Source: Patellaria atrata CBS 101060 (Eukaryota > Ascomycota > Dothideomycetes > Patellariales > Patellariaceae). Taken from it: a stretch of 64,000 nt of DNA. Shown one piece after another: positions 48,981-60,966 of this stretch. Below the pieces are notes generated by a model. The model saw only the letters and a list, made by a program, of their open reading frames with translations, was not told the origin of the DNA and searched no databases. The stretch spans positions 1,168,702-1,232,701 of the forward strand of contig MU006091.1 in the NCBI GenBank assembly GCA_010093705.1, in the 5' to 3' direction. The position numbers were made by a program, and so were the translations under genes. Positions within the stretch are counted from its first letter, which is position 1, and the number at the start of each line of letters is the position of its first letter.

Positions 48981-49598
48981 ACAGGAGACTGTGCCAGCTA
49001 TTAGATATAGGGCATTTACTGACAATTACCACGCGTCGAATCCTCTTCAATTTTCCCTGCCTATGTCCGTATGAAAAACGCTGATCAATACCTGGAATTG
49101 CACTTGACGTAACATTTGCCGTGAGACTTTCTGAGAATGCGACCTTAATACAGCCCTTGGTCTATTATAACATATTTCTGTATACAATGTTAGTGCTCTC
49201 AATAGACGTTGAAGAGGGGTCGTTGTCAATAGGGAAACGGCAATTACCGTGTCCATTGTCGAGCGAAAGTCTTGGCACCGTTTCTAACCCCATTGTCAAT
49301 CGCGAACCCGCAACGCCGAACTTTCTACCTTTCTCAACCTTTCGCGCTCTCTAACACCAACTCATTTCTTTTCAAGACAGGATACCCATTCAACTAACTA
49401 ATCTTTCCTTGCTTACCTTGCATCTCTCTTTGATTTCAGACACAAATATTGAGCGACACTGAGCTCAGTTACCTTGCTTGCTCTTCAACCCCACGAACTG
49501 TCCTGCTTAGACCAGATCGAGCATTTCACGCGTGCATGCACACAAGTTCACAGACGTTTACAGAGCGACCTTAGTAGGTCAGTATAGGAGAGGGGCAG
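48981..49598. other. HEM1 3' flank and THO2 promoter
   Basis: About 620 bp. The right half is C/T-rich (CTTTCTACCTTTCTCAACCT region near 49320), typical of a fungal promoter and leader. No gene was seen. Confidence 0.55.
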
Positions 49599-52500
49599 AT
49601 GGCTCCAGGTGGGAAGAGAAAGAGGGGAGATAGGACGTTCTCGCAAGATAGCAATAACGATGGCACGAACAGGCCTTCCCCACATCGGCCGACCAATCTC
49701 AATCTTGCGCAACAGAATCAGCAGAATAATTCACGAGGCGGGCGGCGAAGCAGTCGTGGAAGAGGTGGAGCATCATCACCACAAAGTCCCGTCGCACCAA
49801 CACCCAATGCTGCATCAGCTGCTCTAAAAACCAGTCCAACAACGAATTCCGCCATGTCTCCACCACCTCCAGTAGGCACGGCACAACGGTCATTGCAAAC
49901 GATAAATACACATACGTCCTCCTCCAATTCAAAAGATCGACCAGCGATCTCACCCTCGACCCCTCAATTACCCCCAACCATCTCCTCCGGCTACGTGTAT
50001 GAATATCTTACAGACGATAAGATCTCTGCGTGGAAAACCACAGGCAGAAAATCAGTTATGGATGCAGCGATACAGTCTCGCGGGAATGATGGTTACGTAA
50101 CTTTGAGTATGATCTTTCAAGAACTTATTCACGCCGGTATGGAAGGGAGAATCGGAGCAGTCGACGCCGGGATTTCCGTAAAAGATATATTGGCGAATCT
50201 AGGTCCAGACCTTGAAATCGATGCTTCATCCACATTCCTCGACACTCTTTCTATTCTGACAGATTCGGATTCATACAATCCTACGCTCCGTCAAATTGTT
50301 TTCTCCACCGGCATTGCTGCAACCAAAATGCGGGAAGAGCTAGATGCGCCCCTTTTGATGAACCTTGGATTAGTCCGTAGCTCTTTCGTGCGCATGGGAA
50401 CTCGTAAAGCCACCAACATGCTTTACCGACAATCGAACTACAACCTGTTAAGGGAAGAGACTGAGGGCTACTCGAAGCTGATGACTGAATATTTCACATC
50501 TTGCTACTGCGGTGGTTATCCTCCCACCGATGCTCCAATCACAACGAACGAAAAGGTGAAAGCACTTATTGGAGCTTTCGACCTCGATGTTGGACGCGTA
50601 CTTGACGTGACGCTAGATGTCTTCGCAAGCCTTTTGACGGCAAATTTTCGCTTCTTTGTCAAATTCCTATACACCAGCCCGTGGTGGCCCGAGTCACATC
50701 CATTTTCGGGTTTATCCTACACCGACTTTGGCTTAAGTCCCTTACCATCTTGGGCTCATCCAACATCGACCAGCTGGTTCATATCGGACGACGAGAAGTT
50801 ACAATTGATTGCACTCAGAGAAGAAAGGGATTGCGACTTCTGGCAACGAGTTCGAGACGTGGGCCTTCGCGCATTCTTCGAACTTGGCGGGCGACGCATC
50901 ATGGAAAATCAACAGGAACTTCTAGGCGACCCTTCTGTGGCAGCGGAAAATAAAGAGGACCAAGAATGGATATCTGCGACGAAAACTCTTCCACCTCCTG
51001 GAAATAATGTTGCCGCTCAACTTCTAGGTTTCAAGCTGCGCTTTTACACATCATCAGCCCGCGGACCAAGGGACACCCTCCCAGAAAACCTTATATATCT
51101 AATTGCACTTCTCATCAAAATTGGTTTCATCTCTCTTCGGGATATCTACCCACATGTTCACCCGCTTGATAAAGATATGCCTGCTCACAGAGAGAAACTT
51201 CTGAAAGAACAGGAAGAGCGCGACAGAAAAAACCGTCCCGGTGCTGCAAACAATGCATTAGCAAATGCGGGAGCATTGATTGACGATACATTACCCGCCC
51301 CATCGAGAAATAGAGACATTGAAGCTAGCAAAACTACCTCGAAAGTAGATCCTACAACGGAGAAAACTGGGGAGTCAGCCGAGGAAACAAAGAAACCTGA
51401 TATACCTCTACCAGAACCTGTTGATCAAAAGATCCGACTGTTGAAGAGCCTTCTCCTAATGGGAGCTCTACCGGAAGCCCTGTACATACTTGGGAAGTTT
51501 CCTTGGCTCATGGATGTATATCCCGATTTATCAAAGCATGTGCATCGCCTCTTACATCACAGTCTTAATAAGGTCTATACACGCACACGACCTCTTATTA
51601 ACAGAAATACAATACGTGCGTTGGTGCGGCCAGCTTTCGAGCAAAGCGGTCTATCTAAAGGTCATTTAGGCTCTGGCGATCCATGGTCCCGGAAAGTTCG
51701 ATCGCACCCTCAGATTGAAACCGAGGAACTCAGGTACTACTGGGATGAGTGGGCAGATACGGTACCCATCTGTCAGACCGTAGATGACGTATTCTTGTTG
51801 TGTGGCACACTTCTTAATGTTTCTGGCCACAAAATCGGAGAGGACCCCGAACTCATGCTTAAACTCGCTCGAATAGGTAAATATAGCGTCACAGAGGATC
51901 CGTCCGAAAATAACCGATCTCGTTGGAAAGACTTGTTGAAACGTCTGCTGGTGCCTGCGCTGAGCCTTACTAAGAGCAATCCCTGCGTCGTCAACGAAGT
52001 TTTTGAGTTGCTCAACACATACCCAATAATGGATCGTTACAATATCTACGCCGAATGGTTCACCGGCCAAACATCTCGACTTGCAGACATCAAGAGAGCA
52101 TTCGAGCAGACCAAAGCAGAAACCAAAGATGTACTTAAGCGTATTTCTAAGACCAACGTTAAACCTATGGCTAGAGCGCTTGCCAAAGTGGCATATTCCT
52201 CCCCTGGAATCGTCTTCAGCGTCGCCTTGAGTCAAATCGAATCATACGACAACCTTATTGAGGTCGTTGTCGAATGCGCTCGTTACTTTACCTTTCTAGC
52301 TTATGATGTGCTTGTATGGTCATTGGTAAACTCATTGGGAGCTCAGGGTAGAAACCGCGTCCAGGCGGACGGCATGCTGACCAGTCCCTGGTTGCGTTCT
52401 CTCTCTCTTTTCGCAGGAAAAGCATTCAAACGTTACAAGACCATGAATGTGACGCCCCTCCTTCGGTATGTTGGTCACCAGCTCCTTTTGGGTAATTCCG

Positions 52501-55500
52501 TCGATCTCGAAATTCTGGAACAGATTGTAACTTTCATGACGGGCGTGAGATCCGAACTTGCTATGAACGATAGTCAAATTTATACCATGGCCTCGGGTGA
52601 AATGCTGCAGGCACAGACGTTGCAGGCGCTCGCTGATGAGAGACACTTGTCAGGAATGAAATCAAGTGCGAAACGCCTTATGGAATCTCTCTCTGCGAAC
52701 AATCTCAGTGCCCAGCTTTTGATACTCATCGCACAGGAGAGACAACAGTACATTTTCCGCGATCAGTGGAAGGATGCACCCCTGAAAGTCGTGGGAAACA
52801 ACTTCGACAAGATTCATCAAGTCCTATACCAGTATTTGGATATGCTTCGATATCTCCTGACCCCGAAAGATTTTGATGCTACAGTACCGGACCTCATTAG
52901 TCTCATATCCGAATTCGGTATCGATCCTGCCATTGCCTGGAGTATTGTAAGGCCGAGTCTTTCTTATGCCATAAAGATCATGGATACAGCCTCAAAGGCC
53001 GATGAACAAGTCAATGGTGATGTCGAAATGGGTGATGATAGTGTCAAATCTCCAGTGGGAAATCCAAAGAAGCTTGAGGTGTCTAGTGGATCAAAGGTTG
53101 AGACATCGATTGACCTCGATAAGGAGGATGAGCAGATGACAGATGTCGCGAATATCGCAGATGGTGGCCCAGTCTCAACTCCAACGCTTCCATCCCTTCA
53201 GACAATAGCCGACGACCCTTGGCATCCAGTCCTAAAAGGACTTATCGAGCGTCTAAAAGATATACTACCTGAGGGGTTTGAAACTACAATGAGTTTACCG
53301 TTCTACGTTACATTCTGGCAACTATCATTACACGACATGACGGTCGGCAAGTCGGGATACGAAGACGAACTCACTCGAATTAAGAAAGGGTTGGATTTCC
53401 CGACTAATCGCTCGGATGCTAGCAATCGCCAAAAGGTACTTAAGAAAGAAGACTTGCTGGCTAAGATACAGGCGGAAATGAAGGCTCAAATATACAGCTT
53501 TCAACTTGTCAAGCATCGATTACTCAGAGAAAAGGAGCACTGGTTTGCGTCTTTCAAATCGCCCAAGGAAGCGCAAGCGGTTTACGCGGCCATCCTTCAG
53601 GAGTGCTTTTTCCCAAGAATCCTATTGTCTGCGATGGATGCGGTCTACACGTACAAACTACTTTTCTGGCTGCATAATCATGGCACACCCAATTTCGTTA
53701 CGATGCACTTTATTGACGGTATGTTGAAGGAAAAGCAACTGACTGCGATGCTGTTTACATGCACCGCCAGAGAGTCCGAACATTTTGGAATGTTCCTCAA
53801 TGAGTTATTCAAGCATTTAGCACGTTGGCATGCTGAGAAGAAAGTGTACGAGAAAGAAGCACACGGTGTTAAGAAGGAGCTCCCTGGATTTGCGAGGAAA
53901 CTAACCCAAGGTCACAATCCGGAAAGCCATATGGTCTTCGAAGATTTCCGTAGGCTGCTCTATAAATGGCACTCTGGTATGTATCGTGCTTTAAAGGCAT
54001 GTTTTACTGGCGGCGAATACATGCATATCAGGAACGCAATTACTGCATTGAAGGCAATGTCGGCTACTTATCCAGTTGTTAATTGGATGGGTAACGGTTT
54101 AACGGAAAGTATTGTCTTGCTCTCACAGACCGAAAGGAGACAGGACTTGAAACTTTCTGCAACTTCAGTTTTGGGTGATCTGAAGAAACGGGAGAAAAAT
54201 TGGGTTTTGCCGCAAGCTTTCCATCTTGTACGTCGCATCTCAACTATAGTTCACCAGAGGCACGCTAATTCTTCAAAGTCCGATGCCGCCCAAGTTAGAT
54301 CTGCTAGTCGCAGTGGCTCTGCTCGACCCAGCACACCTCAACCAACATCGGATACGGCGAAAGCGCTCAATGCTAAGGCCGCTGAGTTCAAACCGAAAAC
54401 GAACATGTACGTATCTTCTAGTTATACACAGCTTAGATCATTGATCGGCATCTAACCTTTCTGTAGTTCTAACGGCGTTGTTAAGTCCTCTACGAGTCGG
54501 CAGGAGGTTGAGGATGGCGAGATTGATGATGCTCAAGTCAAGAAGACAAAAGAAGCAGCTCTTACCGCTCCTTCTTCCACCCAAGCTCAACAGACCAATG
54601 TCCAAGCGAAAACTCAACCACCATCCACTCCTGTTCCATCTGCAGCTGCGCATTCCCAAAGGCTTCCACCTCAGCCAGCCAAGGTTGACTCGAGAACTAC
54701 ATCTGCTGGCAACTCGAGTGTCCCTCAGAGCTTACCTCCGCGACCTGATGTTAATCGCTCTACTCCTAGCAATCATTCTGCGCCCAACAGAGCGCCTCAT
54801 GCGCTGCCGCCGCGTCTCGACCAGCATCCTCCTCGTAGGCAACAAGATCGGCCCAGTGACCGTGACCACATCTCCAACCACCGACCCGATTCTGGACGTG
54901 GCGTTCCGGCGCAGGATTATGGAAGATTGGATAGGCCTGGTGAAATAATGCGCGATAACTTCCAAGACCGTCGTGAGCCATCTCCCGGCAGACGTCCCCG
55001 TGGTAGAACCCCAGAGCGAGGACCTCCCGCAGATCGTGATCGTCGTGATCAAGGTTGGAATAGTGGTCGTGATACGCGCGGATATCCAGACGAACGCAAC
55101 ATGAGGCCTCTACAGAGAGATGCTAGGGAACCTCGAGCAAATGAAAGGAACTCCACTTGGTCGGACAGCCCACGTGACCGCGTAGGACCGTCCGCTCAGG
55201 GATCTCATACGCTCCCACCTCATCAAGATAACCGCGGCCGCATGCATGCAAGCACAGCTGGTACAACTTCAAATGCCAATTCTCAGGTACATCCCGATCG
55301 CGCGCCTACCATAAACCCAGATCGAGCCGCACTTATCCAGGGTCCAGAGAGAGGGACCATGGCCCTACCTCAACATGATCGTCTTCCGCCCCATGTTGAC
55401 CGTGGTGCAGTAAATCCGGAACGTGCTACACTGATAGAATCTGAAACGGGCCGTAGACCAGACGGTCGCTCTGAGAGAGATGGACGTCGGGACCGTGGAT

Positions 55501-57242
55501 CTAGACAACACTCACCCAGACGAGGAGATGAACGTGCTCCTTCTTCATCGTTTCCACCTCGAAATGATGGTGCTAGGGATGATCGCCGCGACGAACGCGT
55601 TGGTCCTGAGAGAGGTCCGAATCATAGCTTCCCCCCCAGGGACAGGCGCGATGAACCAGGCGCGAATGCTCCGACTGGTCCTCGACATGGGCGAGCAGAA
55701 AATTTTGATAGTGCTGGACCGGCTCGATCTAGGGAACTATTCCAACCATCCCAAGCCCCGCAACGTCCCCCAATTGATCCAAACCATGGACGCTTGACTC
55801 AACCTGAGTACGCTCTACCGCCACGCCCGTCACAGGATCCGAACTACGGGAGACTCAATCAAGGATCAGACATCCCTTCTGGTCCACGCAGTAGGAGTAG
55901 TGCTACACGCGGTGGAAGAAACTTCACCGCACCTGTACAGCAAGGAAACTCCCGAATGAACGAGCCAAGTTCTCAAGGTCCCCCACCTGCCTCTCCCACT
56001 GATCGTCAACCTCCATCAGGACCACTCATGGATAGAAGGTCTGATCATAGAACCGGTGGCCAAGGTGAACATTCGCGTCAACAGAATACCTCGGCGCCTC
56101 CGACTCCGTCGTCTGAGCTTCCACCCTCAGACCTAGTTGGTATGCATCCAAGCCGCATGAACCAATTCACGTCTTTACCCCCTCCACCTCCACCACTTCG
56201 CACAGATGTCAATGGAGGCCAGACAAATCCCTCACCAGCATCCGCAAATTTTCCTCCATCTGGTCCCAGAGGCGGTCAGCGCGGTCCAGCGCATACAAAC
56301 AACTTATCCGGGCCATCACCGACGTCACGTAATCCACCAACTGGTCCCGCGTCTAGTGCTGATCGCCGACCGGAAGATAAGCGCTTTGCGGGCCTTCAGG
56401 GTGTCTTGCAACAAAATGGTCCGAGCACCGACCGAGGTACTTCGGTTCGTGGCCGCGGCAGAGGTACGAATCCTTCACAGTCACCAGCGGTATCTCAACC
56501 CTCAACACCAGTGATGGGCCGGCCAGACGGTCTACCCTCACGTCCCGATGGCCGTTCTGACCTCATTTCAGGTCGCATGCCTGGTTTCGACCCCGGACAG
56601 GGTGAACCACATTCTGAAGGCCGCGGCAACAGACGCGAGAGAGGTAGAGACGGTGGCAGTAGTGCCCGTCGTCATCGATCCAGCAGGTCTATGAGTCCGA
56701 GACCTGAGCGCGAATTGAGCGGACGCAGAGAGAGAGATGCACCGGCTCCGGGAAGTGGTATGAGGCCACCACAGCAACAGCAGCATGACGATCAGGGGCT
56801 TCAAGTTCACGGACAACAGCAGCAGCAACGAGGCGATAAGCGCAACTTTTCCGAAGGTCAAGGTGGTAGAGAGCGTCGCCCTCGCGACGATGGGCGCGAT
56901 GCTAGAGACAAGGAGCCCAGAGAACGCAGAGATGTCCGAGGAGATGATGGCAGACCTCCTCGACGCGGTGGTCCTCCGCAGACAATGCATCAAGGCGACG
57001 ACGAACAGAACTGGGGCGAGATGAGACAGGAAGGCCGGAATGGTGAGAGGGGTCAAAGGGCCCAGCGAGAAGATAGAGAGGGTAGACCCCAGCGGGGAGC
57101 TAGAGAGGAGCGAGAAAGGGGCGGTGGCGGTGCTGGCCGAGGTGATGGCGGTCAGGCGCAAGGACAAGGTCGGGATGGCCGCAAGAGGGGACGTGGTGAC
57201 GAGGGTTGGAGCGAGAGTAAGAGGCCCAGGAGGACTGGTTAG
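49599..57242 (+). CDS. tho2: THO2, THO/TREX mRNA export complex subunit
   Basis: Tho2 is the large scaffold of the THO complex, which couples transcription elongation to mRNA packaging and export and limits R-loops. Two exons (49599-54406, 54467-57242; 60-nt intron with TCTAAC) encode 2527 residues, usual for filamentous fungi. The N-terminus is a Gly/Arg/Pro/Thr-rich linker (about 1-130). Helical THOC2 repeats follow, with LLMGALPEALYILGKFPWL, then FYVTFWQLSLHDMTV and FPRILLSAMDAVYTYKLL, hallmark Tho2 blocks. After the intron, SRQEVEDGEIDD opens an 850-residue Arg/Asp/Gly/Pro-rich disordered tail with RGRG and RDRR-type clusters and a basic end (GRKRGRGDEGW), likely RNA-binding. Exon 2 alone would look like a separate low-complexity protein. 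Confidence 0.96.
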
Positions 57243-57898
57243 AATTTCTTCTAGAGGAAAGAAGTTGATGTTTGGGCGGATAGGGAGTTATATCTTGGTT
57301 TTACTTGATCATATTGGCATGGTGTTCAGGTCTCAGGCAGATTGGTGCATCAGCTGGCGTTTCTCCACAACCCTTGATCCTCATGTTGGGGTCTGTAGTT
57401 CCTATGTTTGTGTGGCTCTTGGGATTTTTTTCTGAGCTCAGTTGGGAAGTGTGTCTTCTTCCTTCAGTTTGAGAGATTTTCAATCCTTCTTTTTAATCTT
57501 GTATTATCACATTTTTCTCAAACTGATGGATAGGTACCTTAGATTGACATGCGGATCTGCGGTGATCATTTCATGGCACATGAGATGTGCGAAGTTTTTA
57601 CTGTAGCGAGTAATGCAAATCATACTTCCACTCCCACTTCCTTGACCTTACTGGGATAGTTGAGTAATTTTGATGTGTTAGTGGAATGGGCGGTATGGGG
57701 TTAAACTTACATACGTGCTGTTTCCCTTTGAGCTACAAGGAGAACCAGCGACGGTATGACATCCTTTGCCCACCCACAAGGCGGGACCGCGTGTGAGATA
57801 TATGAACGGCCCTTCCCTTTTGGCTGGTCTTCCCGACATTCGACTGACTTACCATACTTATCCGTTCCCAGTCCCCCATCCCATAAGAAGCGGATACG
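57243..57898. other. Convergent 3' region, THO2 / small unknown gene
   Basis: About 650 bp with no supported gene, holding both 3' UTRs. Confidence 0.55.
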
Positions 57899-58414
57899 TT
57901 AAAATTCCAAGAAACCCGCGTGGTCGCGAGACGCCTCATCCTCTCTCTCCGCATATGGTACTCTGATAACATACCCCGCCTCCCTCAAGTCTACGGGGAT
58001 ACCAAAGCATCTTAGAGGTGAGGTGGGGGTGTATCAGAATCAGTGTTGCTTACTATCAGAAGCCTGGGCGGTTGGCGGAGCTGGCGATACTATCTTAACC
58101 CTAAGCGTTGAATGTGAGGGGTCTAGACTAGTTTCGTCCATGATGGGCGGTGTGGATGGGGCTGGGACTACGTTTTGAGTATGGGGGGAGCTGTTTCTTT
58201 CTCGGGCTCTCCTGGCGCGGGCGGTTTTCAGGTTGGCTTTTAGGTGTTCTTTCTTGATGTCTTTTGGCTGGGAGAGGTAGGCTGACGGTTTTTGGTGTGC
58301 ATTTTGGGGGCTGAGGGTTTGAGAGGCGGGATATGAGATGGAGGATATGAGGGGGTTGGGGCGGAGGGTATGAGGAAGGATATAAAATGGGGGGTTGTAA
58401 GTCATGTTCGGCAT
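57899..58414 (-). CDS. Small unknown protein, two exons
   Basis: Exon 1 (58054-58414) codes MPNMTYNPPFYILPHTLRP, a Pro/Ser-rich stretch, then a basic helix (KDIKKEHLKANLKTARARRARERN) and TLRVKIVSPAPP. A 63-nt intron (57991-58053, GTAAGC...CTAAG...TAG) joins exon 2 (57899-57990), which reads NLREAGYVIRVPYAERED and ends GFLEF. The total is 150 residues with a whole number of codons. I do not recognise a family. The junction yields a sensible, charged C-terminus, which argues for a real gene. A 25-bp triple repeat lies directly upstream. Met4 is an alternative start. Confidence 0.5.
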
Positions 58415-58432
58415 CAGAAGGTTGTTGAAGTG

Positions 58433-58507
58433 GTGCGCTACGAAAGTGGAAAGTGCGGTATGCTATGAAAGTGGAAAGCGCGGCGTGCTGCGAAATGGAA
58501 AGTGCGA
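58433..58507. repeat. 25-bp tandem repeat, three copies
   Basis: Three units with a core like CGAAAGTGGAAAGTGCG start their GAAA at 58442, 58467 and 58492 (25-bp period). They differ by a few substitutions and one deleted base in the third. The array begins about 20 bp upstream of the small unknown gene's start codon, so it lies in its promoter or leader. Confidence 0.75.
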
Positions 58508-58997
58508 TGCTAGAAGCGGCATGTTCGATGTAAGACTAACAGGGACGTCTGTATTTTTTGAGCTGGGGTATATAATGTCCATATATATACACACCGAGTT
58601 AAATCTACGTGCTCACAGAGTGGCCTTGCTGAAATTGAAGAGTTTGAGGAGCAAAGCGTTATCGTGTCTGTATTCGATATTGCAATAATTCATATATCTG
58701 GATGAGTTATGGAAAGTCAAAGCGAGGAAATCAGGTTTGAACCAATATATCTTTCATTTGTATGTGGTAGAGTGGACTAGCAATGTGTGGTGGAAGTACC
58801 AGATTGCACACTCAGACAAAAATATAAGCTATAGGACAGAGTTCGTGACTTTCCTATTTAAATTGGAACTCTCGAGCAAATGGATCCGGTCCCCAGTTGG
58901 CGATCTTATGTCAGATATGATTCAACATGAAACAGAAAATACTCCCTTCGACGTCTCCGGGTGAGCTTTGGTGATGTTTGGCGTTTGATGACAGTGA

Positions 58998-59028
<31 letters not shown>

Positions 59029-60866
59029 TTATTCTAAAACTTGATGTCTCCTACCTAGCCATTGAGCAAATTCATTGTACAGTTTATCCTGATCGCACTC
59101 CTCCCGCATAGTACTATACTTGCTTGTATGGGCACGTAGCAAGATCTGATGTGTCGGTTAGGGCGTTGTGCGGTGAGCTACATTTAGATCGATCAGGGTA
59201 TCTGGTGCTACCATTTTTCGCTATTTGTGCTCTGCTCCAGAATAACAACTTTGAGTTATCTGACAAGACACTCTTTGATAATCAGAGGACAGAAATGGGG
59301 TCGAAATACAGTAAACTCCTTAATCATCATTGGAAAGTCCCGTGAGATTGCTGCGATGCGGGTTAGTGTGGATCGACATGGAAGCAGGTTGTCCGTTTTG
59401 ACTATTCAGATACATTGCATTCTTTGAAGTACTAAAGTATCTCAGAACATCTGCATGAACTTTCTGCGCGATTGCCGCGGACGCAAGTCGTAGTGTTGGT
59501 GTGTCTTCCGGATAACGAGGCCTACATCCGCTGGAGGTATTTCGAGGAGTTGGCCAATGAACTTTCGCCAAAGGGATCTGATAACAGTCAAATCCGGAGA
59601 GTAGCAGCAGCATTTGATCCTAAAAGTTAGGTAGCCGGTGCAGGTGTGGGACGAGATCCGATTCGCAGGCCGTCCTTCATCTCGGACAGTATGAACTCTC
59701 TTTGAGTGAAATTCGGGAAAACAATGAGGATGTAGGCCGGCTGTTGGCTGTTGCTACGTCTCGCAAATGAACCTACCTAATGTCGTGTCAGCTTTAGAAG
59801 CTCAACGAATGTACAGTTACCTTTGCGATATACGGTGGGAATCAATATTTCCAACAAATACGACAGATCTGTTCCCATGTCGTAGCAGGATACACACTAT
59901 GCGATCACATGATTGAATCTGTATGCGGGTGAAGCTGCAACGGGAACACGGTGGAACATCTCGCCCTCATCGCTGGATTTGCTGACCAGTCGCATCCAAC
60001 CAGCTGTGTTCCTTTTGCTGCTTCTGGGCAAGGATTCGATATCTGTTCAGCGGCTACCTTAGGCCGAAGTTGTAATAGTAATGCATCCGATGCAGCTGTT
60101 CTCAAATCGCCGTCAACCCCGAAGTTCTCGATGAGCACTGCCGTGAAACATGACGAAGGCTCTCCTTGTTGCATTATGATATTTCTGTTGGAGGTGGGGT
60201 TGCCGACGCATTGCAAGGCGACAAACTGAAAATTTCCGTGGATACATGTCCTTGGCTGCTCGTCCTACCGCTGGATTCGCTGCCTCACCCCTCACCCTCA
60301 AGATTGAACAGAAGAGTATATAGAAAGGTATCTGTACTGTACGACTGATCCTCTCCTCAACCATCTTCACTATTGTTAACAAGTCTACAGTACAGTACAA
60401 ATTCCCGGTCATGAACGCAGTAGTGAAGTTTATTCCACACTCTAGTCCCTTGGATAATTTGTGTTATCATACGCCATCCATGCTGTACTGACTACGAAAT
60501 GACCGAATCGGGATCAGCTATTCGCGGGGTAAATCCATCTTTACAGCACTCTACGGTTTATCATGCTTCTGCACGTTTCCTAGTTCTAGCTGGAGTGGAG
60601 CGGCCCGTTCAATAGTAAGGTCGTTCTAAGCTACCTTACAACTTGTTGGCGGCTCAACTTAAGTACTTCCAAAGTCTAAGGTCTGAGCATATGATTCGTC
60701 TCTTGCATAATAAAAGTAGCGGGATGAAGCAATGACGGACGTGTGAGAGACCGAGAGGAATATAAGGTACGGAGTATTTCACTCTTTTTGTCTCCACGCC
60801 TAAGACCGTGCATGCATTTTACGGACGGAAGGTGAGCCGTGTTCAGGCGATCCCTTCTTTTTTTTT
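58508..60866. other. Gene-poor stretch left of the assembly gap
   Basis: About 2.4 kb without a supported gene. A pyrimidine microsatellite (CT, then TTTC, then T run) lies near 58998-59030. The 92-codon frame at 59951-60229 and its antisense partner are long for this DNA but have no start context, splice partner or family match that I recognise. Confidence 0.5.
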
Positions 60867-60966
60867 NNNNNNNNNNNNNNNNNNNNNNNNNNNNNNNNNN
60901 NNNNNNNNNNNNNNNNNNNNNNNNNNNNNNNNNNNNNNNNNNNNNNNNNNNNNNNNNNNNNNNNNN
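60867..60966. other. Assembly gap (100 N)
   Basis: Exactly 100 N flanked by T runs on both sides. A round 100 usually marks a scaffold join of unknown true length, so the distance across it is not reliable. Confidence 0.95.

Noticed and set aside
59951-60229. 92-codon frame and its antisense partner
   Set aside because: No family match or transcript-like context; both strands are open, which suggests chance.
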